Positions 1 to 13,000 of a stretch of DNA of 64,000 bases are shown here, piece after piece. The DNA is from Pachyseris speciosa. Lineage: Eukaryota > Cnidaria > Anthozoa > Scleractinia > Pachyseridae. Location: positions 1,137,501 through 1,201,500 of the forward strand of contig JAEMWC010000095.1 of assembly GCA_016490735.1 (NCBI GenBank), read 5' to 3'. The notes below the pieces were generated by a model. It saw nothing but the letters and a program-made list of their open reading frames with translations. It was not told where the DNA came from and ran no database searches. Position numbers and translations under genes: made by a program. How positions within the stretch are numbered: position 1 is the first letter of the stretch; each line of letters opens with the position of its first letter.

Positions 1-744
1 CCCCAGCATGGCGACTCCATACTAAACACTATAATTTTGAGTGGTACCCTTTGGCAAATAACTCGAGTTCGGAATATCGTACAACCCAGAAACTTTGATA
101 CGTTGTTTATTTATTACTCTTCTACACTGTCTAAATTTCTTGACTTAATTTATTGAAAGATAACCGATTTTATTTTTTATTTGCGTGATACTTGCGTAAC
201 GTGCAAGCCAAGATATTCCATTTCAGATATTTTTGAAAACTGTGTCGAGCCACCCGGCCCTGCTGACAAAACATTGCACCGATTGCATTATTTACAAGTT
301 AAAACTCGCCAAAATTGCCATGCCAGGTCCCGGAATCCACTCACAAAAGGGCTTAAGACGTAACTTCACTCCATGAATTTCTATCACTCGCTCGAATATG
401 TTGAGCGGCCCAATTCGTGTGAAATTGCTTCTCACCTCTGTTTTCTTTCAAAGGATTGCCTCTACCCATCAACCCAGCTTTATGATGCCAGGCAAGGGCC
501 TTCTGGTGTGGAAAATGGCTCGAAAAACACACTTATAAACCAAATACGCAACGAATTGTAGCTGTAGTGTTCGTTTAGAAATAAACGACAGCTAGCGTGA
601 CGATCGTGACATCAAGACAGAGCCTTCGGTGTTGTGGACCAGCGAAATCTCCGTGGTAACCCCTTATATGGAGTAGCTTAGGTCGATTTGACCTCCTACC
701 CTTCAGAAATTGCAAAAAAAGTGACCAAATCGCCGGGCGGAAAT

Positions 745-805
745 GAGTAAACGTCAGAGCATCCCGGATCGAATCGGAATTTAGAAGTTGTTTTTTTGTT
801 CTAAT
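745..805 (-). repeat. SINE tail fragment
   Basis: Read on the minus strand, this piece matches the tail of the tRNA-derived SINE seen at 56845-57083: a run related to AAATTC.GATTCGATCCGG followed by a short GC-rich end. The tRNA head is absent, so it is a truncated fragment. Confidence 0.4.
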
Positions 806-1298
806 AAATTTGGCGGACTTCCATGCCGCCGTTATGCCGGCAAGAATATTCCAGAATTCCTCTGGGTCACAAACGCGAAAATTAAGACCAGTGAGAGCAA
901 CTAAAATGAAATAGCGTTTTACACGTTGAGCTAAAGGTGAGCAGGAAATGTAGAACAGGTTGTAAGAATTGGAATCGCAGGTTCCTGCCAATGTAAACTT
1001 TTAGCTTCAAGAGGAATTTTTTTCTTAAAAACTTTAAGACAAAGTTGCGTGCTTTTTCGATGTTGTCCGAGGGTGTTTTTTGGTTTTGCAACAGAACAAA
1101 CGGTAATATTCAATGAAAATTGTGAGTTTTGGTCAGTTTACGGGGTGATAAAGTCTAAACAACTGATCTTTTGGCAATAACAATGGTTCGTTTTCAACCG
1201 CACAGTCCGGGATTTGAAACAGTTGCAAGTTTACACGCAAAGCATTCGTTCCCTCTGGAGCTATATTTGGTAAACCAGGAGACAGTACCCTGCGAGCA

Positions 1299-1412
1299 GA
1301 GGCCCTTCGATCTTCCTAGATAAGTCGGCGACTTATCTAGGAAGATCGAAGGGCCTCATACACTCCTAGATAAGTCGGCGACTTATCTAGGAAGATCGAA
1401 GGGCCTCATACA
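1299..1412. repeat. Perfect inverted repeat with a partial direct duplication
   Basis: Positions 1299-1327 and 1329-1357 are exact reverse complements: two 29-bp arms around one G. The stretch 1315-1362 is then repeated at 1365-1412 with a 50-bp period, giving two stacked palindromic centres (AAGTCGGCGACTT). This looks like the end of a foldback or MITE-type element. No coding potential. Confidence 0.75.
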
Positions 1413-1489
1413 TACTAATGAAGTAACTAATAAGTGCCCCCGTAATGTAGATATCTAGGACAGACACTAGGGGTGGTCACAGCCAGAGT

Positions 1490-1617
1490 TTTGTTACGTC
1501 CCTAGTGGTTCTTTTAAGTCCCACAGAATCAGACTAAGTGAAAGTACTGTGAGACGGGGCCTACGGTTTATCGTCCTTATCCGAGAAGACTAGAAAGTCT
1601 AACCATTTGCAGATGTC

Positions 1618-1651
<34 letters not shown>

Positions 1652-1745
1652 TAAGACCCTGAGTGTTGGTCCGGCCGGGGGTTAGAACCCGCGACCTCCC
1701 GCATGGTAGTCTGGTGCTCTACCACTGAGCTAACCGGTCTGCGGT
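1490..1745 (-). mobile_element. tRNA-derived SINE
   Basis: On the minus strand a tRNA-like head starts near 1740 with an A box (TAGCTCAGTGGTAGAGC) and a B box (GGGTTCTAACCC), followed by about 170 bases of non-tRNA body containing CTTCTCGGATAAGGACGAT and TGTGGGACTTAAAAGAACC. The T-arm pairs poorly, so it is not a working tRNA. A related tail occurs at 39195-39345. A head with pol III promoter boxes joined to a conserved body is the normal layout of a SINE. Confidence 0.7.
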
Positions 1746-4009
1746 TAGTCATAAAAAAGAGTCATAAAAAAGAACTACAAGTGGCTTCCAAAGGAAAGAA
1801 CTTCCAATACATTTTCTTTCTTCTCACTCTAATTACATCACGTTATATATCACTAAAACAGTGATTTCTAAAAGAAATTCAAAATTAAAACCGATCGATT
1901 GTACAATCAAATGAAGCTGTGTGGACATGCACACGTCTAATGCATCCAAATAAAATGAATACTTCATAACATTTTTTTCTTAGTGGAATGTGTCTGCAAA
2001 TACTTTTGACTCATAGAAAAACAAATATACCCAATAACTTAAGTCCCAGTGTAAGCATGCAAGTTCTCTTCAATAGTCTGAACACAATTCATACGCCACA
2101 ATATTACAGAGGCTGTTTTACGTTTCACCCTGTTACTACCAAGCACACACTTTACCATGAGATGATTTTAGTGCTTGGATAAAATCTTAATGTGTCAACA
2201 TCGAGAGATGAGTACTGATTTCGGTCATTTTCGTTTTGGTCCATTGATAAAGTCCTACAGCGATAAGTGACTCAAAGTTAGCTTCTGAGTTATGATTCCC
2301 TGTTCATGATTATTCCCTCAATTCTCCTGAGTTGAATTTATGGCTGTGTATTGACCTTGTGAAGAGAAACTACATTCTGACCTTTGAGGCTTAAATGATT
2401 TAAAATACAATAAACCGCGCTCCACTCTCCAAATTAAAAACAATTCTGAGTTGACTGAAGACTGTCAAACTTGGGAAGTAAATCAGCTTTCTTTCAATAA
2501 GCGTCAAGGCCTTCAGCCTTAACATCAAACCATGTGGTTCCAGCATTTGAATTTGTGCATGAAATCAGACAGTCCTAGCGTACCACTGAAATGCTTTTTC
2601 CTGTGGTCTTGCCAGTTACGTTGTACAAGCTGTTTCCAGCTCATGGCGCTGTGTTGAGATTGTACAAGTTGCCAATCCATATGAAAGAAATGAAACCTTT
2701 TGACAGAAATTTTACAGCATACTTCCAAGATTTGCACGTGGCCAAACGCTTTTGGGCATTTACTCGATTATTCCAGTGAAACGCCAGTGGGAAAAGTGTT
2801 GCTGTAATTACTTAACCCGAGTACATCCAACCCCTTCGTCAACTGATTTACTTCCCAATAGTAGATTAAAGTGTAAAATACATTTCGAGATAAATACTTT
2901 AAGTATATCGCATAAGATTTCTAATAATATCGATGCACCTTAATCGCAATACGGTCGACCAAACGACATGAATGGTTTCGTATTTTGTTTGCTTTTTACG
3001 TTCATTGAATGACATTATAAAAACCACTACTAAGTAAAAGGCTATAATTTTGAACTCCTAAAATACATTTACCTTAATCAAGACTGCGTCTGCGTAATAA
3101 GTGTGTAAACATCTACACTAACAAATCTGAATTTACGTTGGAATCTTGTACTAAGTTATAATTTAGCTAATGTAACACGAAGCTCAACTGTACAACGTTT
3201 GCGACCTTTCTTTATTACTTCTCAAATAAGATCGTAGTTTTTAAATATCCGCAGATAAATTTGAGACAAAATAAACTACAGTGATGACCACAATTCTTTC
3301 TACGTGAGAATTTCTGATATCGACAAGATCGGTTCTAAGACTATCCATACACTGCAGAAAATGCGGGGAAAATTTCCATCCCTGAGGACGACTGAAAAGC
3401 AGGTTCATAACATGATCTTGTTTTCTTTCCTGGAGCTCTGAATCGTTTACTATTGAAAAACGAGCAAAACGGTTTAACTGTATAAGCAACACAGAGACCA
3501 TTACAAATAGCCGAAGTCCCTGCACCCTTTAAAAAGTACCCCTTCACTTCCATAGTCACAACGTGACTTAACAAATGTTAATTAATTAACGTGCATAGGA
3601 CTAGGACCAACCCCATAACACTTATAAGCACCACAGCACTTGAGATAGAGTAGCCGAAGAAGAAGACAGAACAGTGTGATTCAAGGCCAGTTTTACACGG
3701 CACAACCTGAGGCTACAGTCACCTAAAGAAAGAATGCACCAGGTATTGATACAACAAATCACTAACCTATTTAGGAATGAGTTAGATGCTACGTTCTCAC
3801 ACCCCGATTGGTCGGCTCTCCCTAGAGGAAGAAGGTGGTGGTGGTGGGGGGATTCTAAGCAAAACAAACTAATCAACGATCACATCAAAACAAGTGAATA
3901 TATCTTGAGACAGACGATCAAACTAAGCTGTCACAATAAATAACATTCAAGATAAGAAAACCTGGAAATACGCATCATCATTCCTATCCAATAAAAACAA
4001 TGCTCGATT

Positions 4010-4065
4010 TTTTTGGGGGGAGGGGAGGGGGTGGACGGGGGTGGAGGGGGAGACTGGTAGGAGGG
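4010..4065 (+). repeat. G-rich tract, potential G-quadruplex
   Basis: The plus strand carries repeated runs of three to six G in about 55 bases, about 300 bases past the TET stop codon on the opposite strand. On the TET transcript strand the tract is C-rich. No gene is implied. Confidence 0.5.
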
Positions 4066-4347
4066 CCTTTCTCGGGTGTTTTCCTGAATAACTGAAATTT
4101 CTCATAATGATTTGAAAACAAAATGAGCCAGTTATAACTGGAATTGGCAACCTCAAGTTGTACTATGTAAAACAAGCTTTCTTGCTGTTCGTGCGAAATA
4201 CTGTACATACACATAGACGAAATACGACGAAGTTCTTGGTTAATTTAGTAGTACTAACTATTAAGCTAACAAGGCTAACACAGAACTCTGTCGTTCTTGC
4301 AGCTCACAAAATTACTTACTATTGCCATGGAACTGTCCTGCGACACA

Positions 4348-7014
4348 TCAGAGCCAGTTCTGGTAGTGCCCTGTGACACATGTCTGTGTGTACGGAGCCA
4401 CAGTAATGAGCGTGTCTATTGGGAAACTGACTCCCGTCCGGGTGGCAGTGGAGATGGTAGTTAATGACGCAGGGTCTATGCCATTCAAATCCCGAATCCG
4501 CTTAGCAGAGTCTACAAAAGACGACAAGTAGTTCTGGGAGTTAACAAGTGCAAGGTTCGAAGAGAACCCGTTTCCCGCTTCAAGAAGTGGATGGAATGGC
4601 GGCATGTAAAAGCTTGGAAATGTTGGGAACGGTACGCCGAATTTGTACGGGCTGTAGCCGCCGAGCAAGCGATTAGCCGCCACCGGGAAATCAAGATATG
4701 ATCTCTCAGGTGCAGTAACCATCTTGTCCCTTTCTCCAGTGGCATGTGCAAATGCAGGCAGAAATGGAAACCTCGGAGATGAGGGTATTTGCGACGGGAG
4801 CTCCGAGCTACTTAAATGCCTCATGGAAACATCAAGGCCCTTCTCCACTGGTCGAGCAGGAATCATTTGTGGATGTTTCTCTGTGCCGCTATCCCTAAGA
4901 AGCGGTCCTGGCAATGTCTTCTCGTCTCCGAGGATGCTACTTATTCTGTACGACGATGAAGTGGAGTTGGACTTGCAGTTTTCGTCTCCTAAAAGCCTGG
5001 AAACACTGAAACTAGAGACAGTGCTAGTTCGCTCCTCATGTGGTTTGACTAAGGACGACTCCGCAATAATGGCATCTTTTTTGGAGCCCGAGCTCCTAAC
5101 GTGAGAATTAACGACTCGGTCAGGAATGATTCCATTTGGTGCTGGAAGGCATTTCAGTCCTTCACTTTGTGACAATGATTCTAAATGATTTACCTCGGGC
5201 ATTTGGCTCGAAGAAACCTGGTTTGTTGTGACTTTGTTTCTGTCACTTGTAGAACTACTCGACAACGGGTCGCCGTTACGTCCTTCACTAATTGGTTGCC
5301 TGTGGAGTGGAGTTCTCCAATTTTGTTGCTTCGTGGTTGGTAGCAACTGTCTGTCATGGAAAGCACCTGAACTGTGAATCCACAAATGCTCTTGAGGCGT
5401 CCGTTCAGATTCCATCTCAGCAGGAATGTGCATATGGTTGTTTTGTACTATTTTTGTTGGAGACAATGTAGATGGATTTTCATCCTTCATGTCTCTTGCT
5501 CTCCATTGATTAGCGTTATTCACAGGAGACGATCTGGAGGTGTCACTGTAGTTAGGCGCACCTGAAAATTCACAATGTCGGCCAGAGTTATCTAACTGCA
5601 TCGGAGTCGACGGTACACACTCTGATAAGCTTGGAGGACGGCAAAGAGAGGTGTCTTGTATGCCATTCTGCCTAACAACATCACCATTAACCAAAGGAGG
5701 CTCGCCAGAATGAACCACGTTAGAGACATGGCTGTTCATGATGCGTGGTTCATTGTCTGCCCTAGACAAAGCTGTCTCCGCTAGCATATCCAGATAACCC
5801 ATCTCCCTTAGCTCATCCGCCTTTGGTTGCATGGTTGCAGCCGCCTCTTCAGAGACTTCAGCCTCTAAGTTAGCAGCTTCCTCTTCCATCTTCTTTCTCG
5901 CCACCTTTTGTTCCCACTCACCCAACCCATGAAGTGTGAGGTTCATATGCTTGTGTTGATAAAACACGAGGCTGACGCGGGTAGGCTGCTGCCGCTTGGG
6001 GTTTTTCAGAGGCGTCGTTGCGTGAAGCTCTTTCTTTGCCACCTCAATAAGTAGAGATCCGTGGCCAAGAGCGATTGCGACTCCACCCATGTCATCCTCG
6101 ATCTTGAACGGTTTTCGTTGATATTCACCACTGAATGTATCTTTGGCGTTTTTCCGATTTTCCTGGGCTTCTCTCACTCCTGTAGATTCCGCAGCAGGAA
6201 TAGTGCCTGATGCTCTCATGAGTGGCACCTCTTTATCATCTACCCATTTGATCTGAGAAGGCACTCTTCCCATGTCATGAGCAGACCCGTTGAAGTGATG
6301 AATGACCGTTTTCGGCTTTGCGTACTCTGTGCCTCGATTTGTTGATGAGCCACTTATACCAAACGATTTACTAAAGGGCATTCGACAGTTCCAAGGGCCA
6401 GCCGCAAAAGGAAGTTTTCTATCGTCTACATAACTAGCCGGCGAATTGTGAAAGTGATTTAAGTGCCCCGGATTACGGTACAGATAAGGAATGTGGTTCT
6501 CATCAACCCAGTGCACCTCAGGTGCTCTACAATTATTCAAAACGTAGTTATTTCCGAGATGAGGATGGAACTGGAATAGTGACGGACCGTGAGGGGGATA
6601 GTGTCCATTATAACAGTTGCTCATTACGTGGTTAGAAGCGGGATGGTGGTGGATCACAGAGGTGGGAAAACCATTTAACGTCTGTGCATGCCCACGTGGG
6701 ATGCGGTGCCCATCAAAAGGGACAAACAGCTGATTGTTGTTGTTCATGTCCTGGTAGATCTCTTTGCGTTTGTCTTTGGAATGTTGTTCCTGACTGTTCC
6801 CTGTTTTGCTTGCCTGGTGTTTTGGAGAGTTTTCCTGTCCAGAGACCGTTGAGTACCCTGGCGATACTCCCATAGGGGGGTAAAGAAAATGGCTAGGCAT
6901 AACGTAATTGGGTTTCACAGGGCCACCATCTCTGTCTAGTAAGCGATATAGCGGCAACACGTGGAGCTGTTCATCTTCTACAGTATCCACACCAGGCTTC
7001 AGCAGGGTACAAAC
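4348..7014 (-). CDS. TET: TET last exon: second half of the catalytic core and tail
   Basis: This 2667-nt exon encodes residues about 471-1358. It opens after a TAG acceptor with VCTLLKPG and then [12 protein letters not shown], the strand just after the HxD motif in all TETs. Residues about 490-770 are His/Asn/Pro-rich low-complexity insert. [15 protein letters not shown] and ELHATTPL supply the third iron ligand; [11 protein letters not shown] supplies the 2-oxoglutarate Arg. A short coiled-coil-like stretch ([20 protein letters not shown]) follows. The rest is Ser/Pro-rich and I recognise no further domain. The stop codon is at 4348-4350. Confidence 0.93.
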   Translation of the reverse strand, partial: VCTLLKPGVDTVEDEQLHVLPLYRLLDRDGGPVKPNYVMPSHFLYPPMGVSPGYSTVSGQENSPKHQASKTGNSQEQHSKDKRKEIYQDMNNNNQLFVPFDGHRIPRGHAQTLNGFPTSVIHHHPASNHVMSNCYNGHYPPHGPSLFQFHPHLGNNYVLNNCRAPEVHWVDENHIPYLYRNPGHLNHFHNSPASYVDDRKLPFAAGPWNCRMPFSKSFGISGSSTNRGTEYAKPKTVIHHFNGSAHDMGRVPSQIKWVDDKEVPLMRASGTIPAAESTGVREAQENRKNAKDTFSGEYQRKPFKIEDDMGGVAIALGHGSLLIEVAKKELHATTPLKNPKRQQPTRVSLVFYQHKHMNLTLHGLGEWEQKVARKKMEEEAANLEAEVSEEAAATMQPKADELREMGYLDMLAETALSRADNEPRIMNSHVSNVVHSGEPPLVNGDVVRQNGIQDTSLCRPPSLSECVPSTPMQLDNSGRHCEFSGAPNYSDTSRSSPVNNANQWRARDMKDENPSTLSPTKIVQNNHMHIPAEMESERTPQEHLWIHSSGAFHDRQLLPTTKQQNWRTPLHRQPISEGRNGDPLSSSSTSDRNKVTTNQVSSSQMPEVNHLESLSQSEGLKCLPAPNGIIPDRVVNSHVRSSGSKKDAIIAESSLVKPHEERTSTVSSFSVSRLLGDENCKSNSTSSSYRISSILGDEKTLPGPLLRDSGTEKHPQMIPARPVEKGLDVSMRHLSSSELPSQIPSSPRFPFLPAFAHATGERDKMVTAPERSYLDFPVAANRLLGGYSPYKFGVPFPTFPSFYMPPFHPLLEAGNGFSSNLALVNSQNYLSSFVDSAKRIRDLNGIDPASLTTISTATRTGVSFPIDTLITVAPYTQTCVTGHYQNWL

Positions 7015-10000
7015 CTACAAAGTAAATGAAGTTAACCACTTAACAACTGACAAAAGATACAACCAGACAGAAGTAAAGACAAGACTTGTCATTAGGAAAC
7101 TATGAGAGTTTGTTCCGCAACTAAAAGGGTAGTTACCAGAGTTGCTCCACCGTCCATGTTCCTTGAGTCCTTGTGACTGTGTGCACAGAAATCCATGCAA
7201 CACGTTACACCAGAAAAAGGCCGCTTCTCATTGGTTCCAATACGGCACTCGAGTCCTTCCTTTTCTTGTCTCACCTAGTACGAAAATTCACGAAATCAGA
7301 CTAAAACAGGGCCTTTGATTACATGCTTACTGTCTGATCTTATTTCTTGACTTGTTCTTCGGCCACGGAAGTAAACCTGCTTAACGTGCTTTCTAAGTGT
7401 TAAGCCAGGGTTCATACACGCTTAAAAATCCCAGCCTATCCTGATAAAACACGTCTGAGAATTGGATACCCCCAGAAGACTGCTATGATCCAAAATGATG
7501 ATCCACTTCACCTGATTTCCAAAGGCTTGTGGAGCAATCCTTTCGTAAGCACTGGACACATCATTCGCCAAACGTTGCATCATGCCTTCGAATTCCTCCT
7601 CCTGTTTACACAAGACAAACAATCTCAAGTTAAAGCCTGATTTCGCAAATCGACAAAACCCGCCAACTCAGTATATACAATAGATACCACTAAGAAATCT
7701 CAAACGCCGGCTTTAAATATGTTCTCTTATTGCCATAGTACTCCCACATTATCAAGCAGATTTTTCTCTATTTTTCGTTTCGCTGCCTAGACACAAGGAA
7801 AGGAACCAGTTTTAGGGATTTTGGAAGATCTGTTTCCACTGAAAATAAATCTACAATATTTATGCTTGCCCTGAGATTTAACAGAAACATGTGTCTCGCA
7901 CTATAAATTGCTATGTTTTGCCCACGCTTAACCGGCCATGATGGCAACCAAAAAACGATACGCCGCCGCCACGGTTACTTCTATGTTGATTTTTTCGTAA
8001 CATGGACTGCAAACGTGCCTCAACCTCGGCATGACAAATAAATTGTTGCCATAGTCGCGCTGATTGGTTCCACGTGTCAATACTAAATCCTAGTGTTGCT
8101 CTAAAAGCAGTCCAAGCCATCTCGAAAAATGAATTATAAACCACTAGCGATTATATGGTTTTGATTCTGAAAGCTCCTAAAAGAGAAGCGTGACACTAGC
8201 GTCACATTTCACGCATGATTTTAAACTGAAGTCTTTATAGAGTCAAAGTTAAGTGCAACAACCCTCCTTAAAACAAATAGCCTTCATTTTATCTGTTCCT
8301 TTAACCGAAGACAATAGGGGTTATCCTGCTAAGTTTTTACTACCCATTTTCAGGGGGATTAGCTATAGGAACAGGAAGAAATGGTTTTCTAAGCCTGTAA
8401 GAGTACTTACGCATAGACGGGTGGTGTTCAAAACGTCCTTTAATTGCAGTCATATTGGAATCAAGAAAGTTATTCTTAAGCATTTACCTAACCTTAGTAC
8501 TATCGTTAGTTATAAAGCTACTAACACGTTAGCACATCTATGTAAATAAATACTTTTTGGGGGTCACGATTTAACGTTAAATCGTGACCCCCAAAATTAA
8601 CTATTGCACATTTTGTAACGCAGGATTTACGTTGTATCCTGTGCGTATTTGTTTGTGGGTGTTTTTTGCTGTTCACACCCTACTTTGAACGTGCTTTATA
8701 CTGTAAATGTTTAGTATAAAAGTAGTTCAATTTGTAATCTTGTTAAATCCCTGATGAAGTCTGTCTGATCAGACGAAACCGGTCGGATAATATTAAAAAA
8801 CATTGACAAGATCTGTTGCTGCGTGCTGCTCACTAGCTTTTGTTTAAAAAATTAAAAAAATTTTTAAAAAATTAAAATAATCATCAGACAAGTTCCTCCT
8901 CCTCTGTTTATCTTCGTTAGTCGTTTGTAGTATTTTGATAAAACTTGTTTCTTTTTTGTTTTGTTTTTCATTTGGTCGTTTTCGTGATTGTAATTTTGGT
9001 TGTACAGTTTCTTGGATGGAAATTTAGTTTATTACATTTTTAAGCGGAATATATGCCAAGCATTATGCAGTGGTCAGCGGATTCACAAGGAGCGAAGCAT
9101 CGAGTGAAATCAGCCTCACACTTTCTAACTCGGAAATGTCATAGCCTTTTTCCGAGTTAAAAATGACACTTTCTCAAGGAAAATGTACAGTTTTTCGGTC
9201 TGCACGTATACGCTTCTAGAAACGATCGCCGGTATGTTATCACAGCAACAACCTTCAGTGTAAACGGGCCCCTACCTTAGCGGGATCAAGCAGTTTAAAC
9301 TTCCTTGGTGACTTGCTTCTTGTGAATTTGCATCCATTATAGTACATACTCCAGGAACAACCAAAGGAGAAAGACGCACCGCAAGTGTTTTCACTCACCC
9401 CCTGACAAGCACACGATTTCCTGTCATTTCAATAACAAAAGCAAATGGTTCAAAGAGTGAACTGGGGAGAGGGGGAGGGGTACGAGGTGTGGGGGGGGGG
9501 GGTGGGGTGTGGGGCGTGGGGTGTGGGGTGTGAGGTGTGGGGCGTGGGGTGTGGGGTACGTCTTGAACTATAATGAGGCCTGGCGTAACCACGATACCAA
9601 CACAAAGGAAAAAGAATTACTTTCCTCTTAAGTGTCTCGTGATTATTCCTCATCGGGCAATTCGTCTAACTTGGCAGAACAAACCAGGTGCTGACTTCTT
9701 GTGTACATAGTGTTCATTCAGATTAATGTGAACAAACATCATTAGGCGAAAACACCATCAACAAAAGCCCTTCTTTTTTGTCTTTTAATTATGTTTACGC
9801 CAACCGTGTACGTGCATGAAATAGGTCTGAAATAGGGTATCGAATTTTTGGTCAGGTCTGAAATAGGGTAGGGAAAATCGCAGATTTTGGTATGAAATAC
9901 ACGGAAAGGGTTTCAGGAAGCGGGCCGCACACCCTCGCCCAACATTTTCTGGGAGTAACCCCCCCCCCCCCCCCCCCCGGGAGAGAACGGAACTGAGAAA

Positions 10001-13000
10001 GAAATGTGCAATGCACAAGTTCGAGCCATTCTTTTGTTTGGTGACGCTGTTTACGTTGCTGAGTACAGTTATGAGACATGACAGCCTTCTACTAATTAAA
10101 CAACACGAGTTCACAGATCAAATTATCTTACGTTTCATTGATTCCGCATCGTCTAACTGTAGGCAGGCCGTGTTGAGGCAGAAGAGTGCTGAGCTGATTG
10201 TACAGAACATTTGCTCGCTCTTGGCTAATCCCTTCCCATAATACAATGTTGACCACTATCAGTGACGTATCACACACGTGGTCAGCACGTTTCTTTGCAA
10301 TGACTAAGATCTTTTCCTCCTCCCCAGACCGACGAATAACCTGGTAAAACAAAGGGAAAATTGTGTTTAAAAGCTTCCCAAAGTGGAGGACTTCACTGTT
10401 GAGAAACACAAGAAAGGAAAAAACCTCTCCATTTTTGCGCAAAGAATATTTTATCAACTCAGGAATAAAAAGAAAGTAAATCAAAAGTAGACAACATTCC
10501 AAATACGATTACTTTATTTTATGTCTACATGTACTTTGATTTATTAATTCTATTAGCTTTGCCGATATAACAAGTACTAAATATTATAATTGCATTACTG
10601 AGGGCCCATTGAAATTAACAAAAATATACTTGACTAAAACAATAGAACAATTCCATTCCTTGCAACTTCCTAAGACCTGCATTCTCAGCTTTAGTATCCC
10701 GATAGCTCTTCATTTTGTTCCATTATCTCTCATGGTTATTACCGGTAGATAACGAAATTAGTGGAACCATCAAAGTTTTACTTTCTGTGATCATCTTCTT
10801 TATTCTCATGACTGACATTCTTAAACAAGTTGTTACACTGTTGGGAGAAATTTGGTGCTGGTCACTACTTGGGCTTACAAAACTCACCCATCTTGCTATT
10901 GGACAACCAAGGTGATTCTTGCCTTCCTTTCCCGTGTAACCGATCTAAAACATAAAGGAAATGTTTTTTCAACATAAAACATTTTGCCGTTTCTTATGCT
11001 ACTTTAAGTGCTTGGGAAAACAGATCTGAAAGGTTCTGGTTCAGTACCTAATTTCAGGCATAATTTGTGTTGTGAAAATGAACATTTTGTTTCACTTGGT
11101 AAATCATTCCAAGTGATTGGCAACCGCATACGTTTCAATCGTCTCTGTGCGCCTTGCAAAACCAGAGATCGATGTCACATTTTTCTTCGTCGTGACGCCA
11201 CAAATTCACGCTCGTCGGCTTACCGGCGTTTTCATAATTATGCATATTTTTTGCTTCTCGGTGGTTATTGTTTCCGAAAACAATTACACACAAAGAGAAC
11301 TTATGGTTACAAAAAACAAAGGCCAGACACGTATACGATACGCCGGTCGCCTCGCCCACAAGTTAACTCGCCTACACTGAAGTTAACTCGCCTACAGGTT
11401 TCTAGTTAAGTCGCCTACACATGAAGTTAACTCGCCTACAGGTTTCTAGTTAAGTCGCCTACACATGAAGTTAACTCGCCTACAGGTTTCTAGTTAAGTC
11501 GCCTACACATGAAGTTAACTCGCCTACACATTTGAAGTTACCTTTTTATGTTTGAAAATAAAGCATTAATGAATGCCGCGAAGTTTACAGAACGACAGAC
11601 TATTATGAATAACGAAAACAACCGCCGATGACAGCGATTATTTTGCTAATCAGCGGCACAACACGACTCTTTACCAGTTCAATGCGCGGTCAGACGGTCT
11701 CATCGAAAGAGTCATTTGCAAGTTGTTCCTAAAGTACTAAATGTGTCGAAGACGTTGATACGAGATTTCAGGAGTTTTGAAGGTTGATCAGAGATCTACA
11801 ATGTATGAGTTTTTTGGTATGGGTCTGTTTCTTTTTATACGCAGGTTTGGATCGAAACATCAAACCTATTATCAAGGAGGTTTCGGATTGGTCAGTTCAC
11901 TAATAATGGGCTAACACTATTTTGGACACGCCTTTATTCGTACCCTTTAGTGATATTTAAATTACGTTTCTTAAAATAAGAAACAATGGAGTTGACTTTG
12001 CACCTCAAGCTAATTTCAGTTTTGCGATCAAAGCCGCTACATCGAAAATAGTCCCTTAGAAACTGTGTGCATTTGCCCTGGATTACTGTATTCGCTAGAA
12101 ACGTCAAAGCAGCTTTTACAGAAAGTCTAGCCGAAGTACCAAACAACATTGATTCCGTTTTTTAACCTGTTAAAAAACATGTCGTGACATGTCTACCGAG
12201 ATTTGTATACCGATCATCAAAGTCTTTTGAAAAGGCGAAGGTTGGATTTTTTTTAACGAGCAGAGAGTTACTCTTGAACCATACGTGAATACTTTAACGG
12301 TCTCATAGTTTGCCGCGCACCTTGAGACATTATTCTCGTTTGTCTCATGCCTTGAGACATGAAGTCAATAACCATCAAAGTCATGCGCGAGCGTGCAGAT
12401 CTCTTCCCAATTCCCACGTGTTCGTATCAGTCGATAAAACAACAAACACAACTCGTATGTTTCAAGTAAAATGTAAGTACACAATTTCAAATGTGTAGGC
12501 GAGTTAACTTCATGTGTAGGCGAGTTAACTAGAATCCTGTAGGCGAGTTAACGTCAGTGTAGGCGAGTTAACCTGTAGGCGAGTTAACTTGTGGGCGAGG
12601 CGACCGGTTACCGTCAAAAAATGCTTTATACGCAAAAACACGCGTATATTTTGCGTCTGCGTAGTTCACTGATCTCCGAGCTGTACTGTAAGAGCAATTC
12701 TAAAATTGAGCCTGATAACAGGTTATGATTCCCCAGGCCACAGTGCCTCTCATCACCCAAGTGTATAAATGTGTATGGCATCATACTGCTTTGGAATGAA
12801 CCCATCTCCATGGCTCTAGCATCCCATCATAAGGAGAGAAGGGAAACAATATACCTAGTTCCTTTGGAACCAGAGTTAACCTAAGGCTGCATAAGCCACA
12901 TGCAGGTTACACACTTGGCTTCTATTGAATTAATTTTTGAAACAACGGATCATTACCACCACACTTTAGACAATGATACTTTTAGTTTGGTATCGAACAA

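Larger units (their letters stand above)
1..4347. other. Region downstream of TET with no supported gene
   Basis: This 4.3-kb stretch lies 3' of the TET stop codon. Apart from a short SINE tail (about 745-805), a palindromic repeat (1299-1412), a tRNA-derived SINE (1490-1745) and a G-rich tract (4010-4065), I see no coding exon, no conserved protein fragment and no RNA gene. The longest open frame, 575-991 on the minus strand, overlaps SINE-like sequence and has no recognisable domain. Confidence 0.6.

Noticed and set aside
575..991. 138-codon minus-strand frame
   Set aside because: No domain or splice context, and it overlaps a SINE tail.
1675..1745. tRNA gene on the minus strand
   Set aside because: The head has both promoter boxes but the T-stem does not pair and a SINE body follows, so it is called a SINE rather than a tRNA.
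4724..5104. 126-codon plus-strand frame inside the TET last exon
   Set aside because: Antisense shadow of the TET coding sequence.
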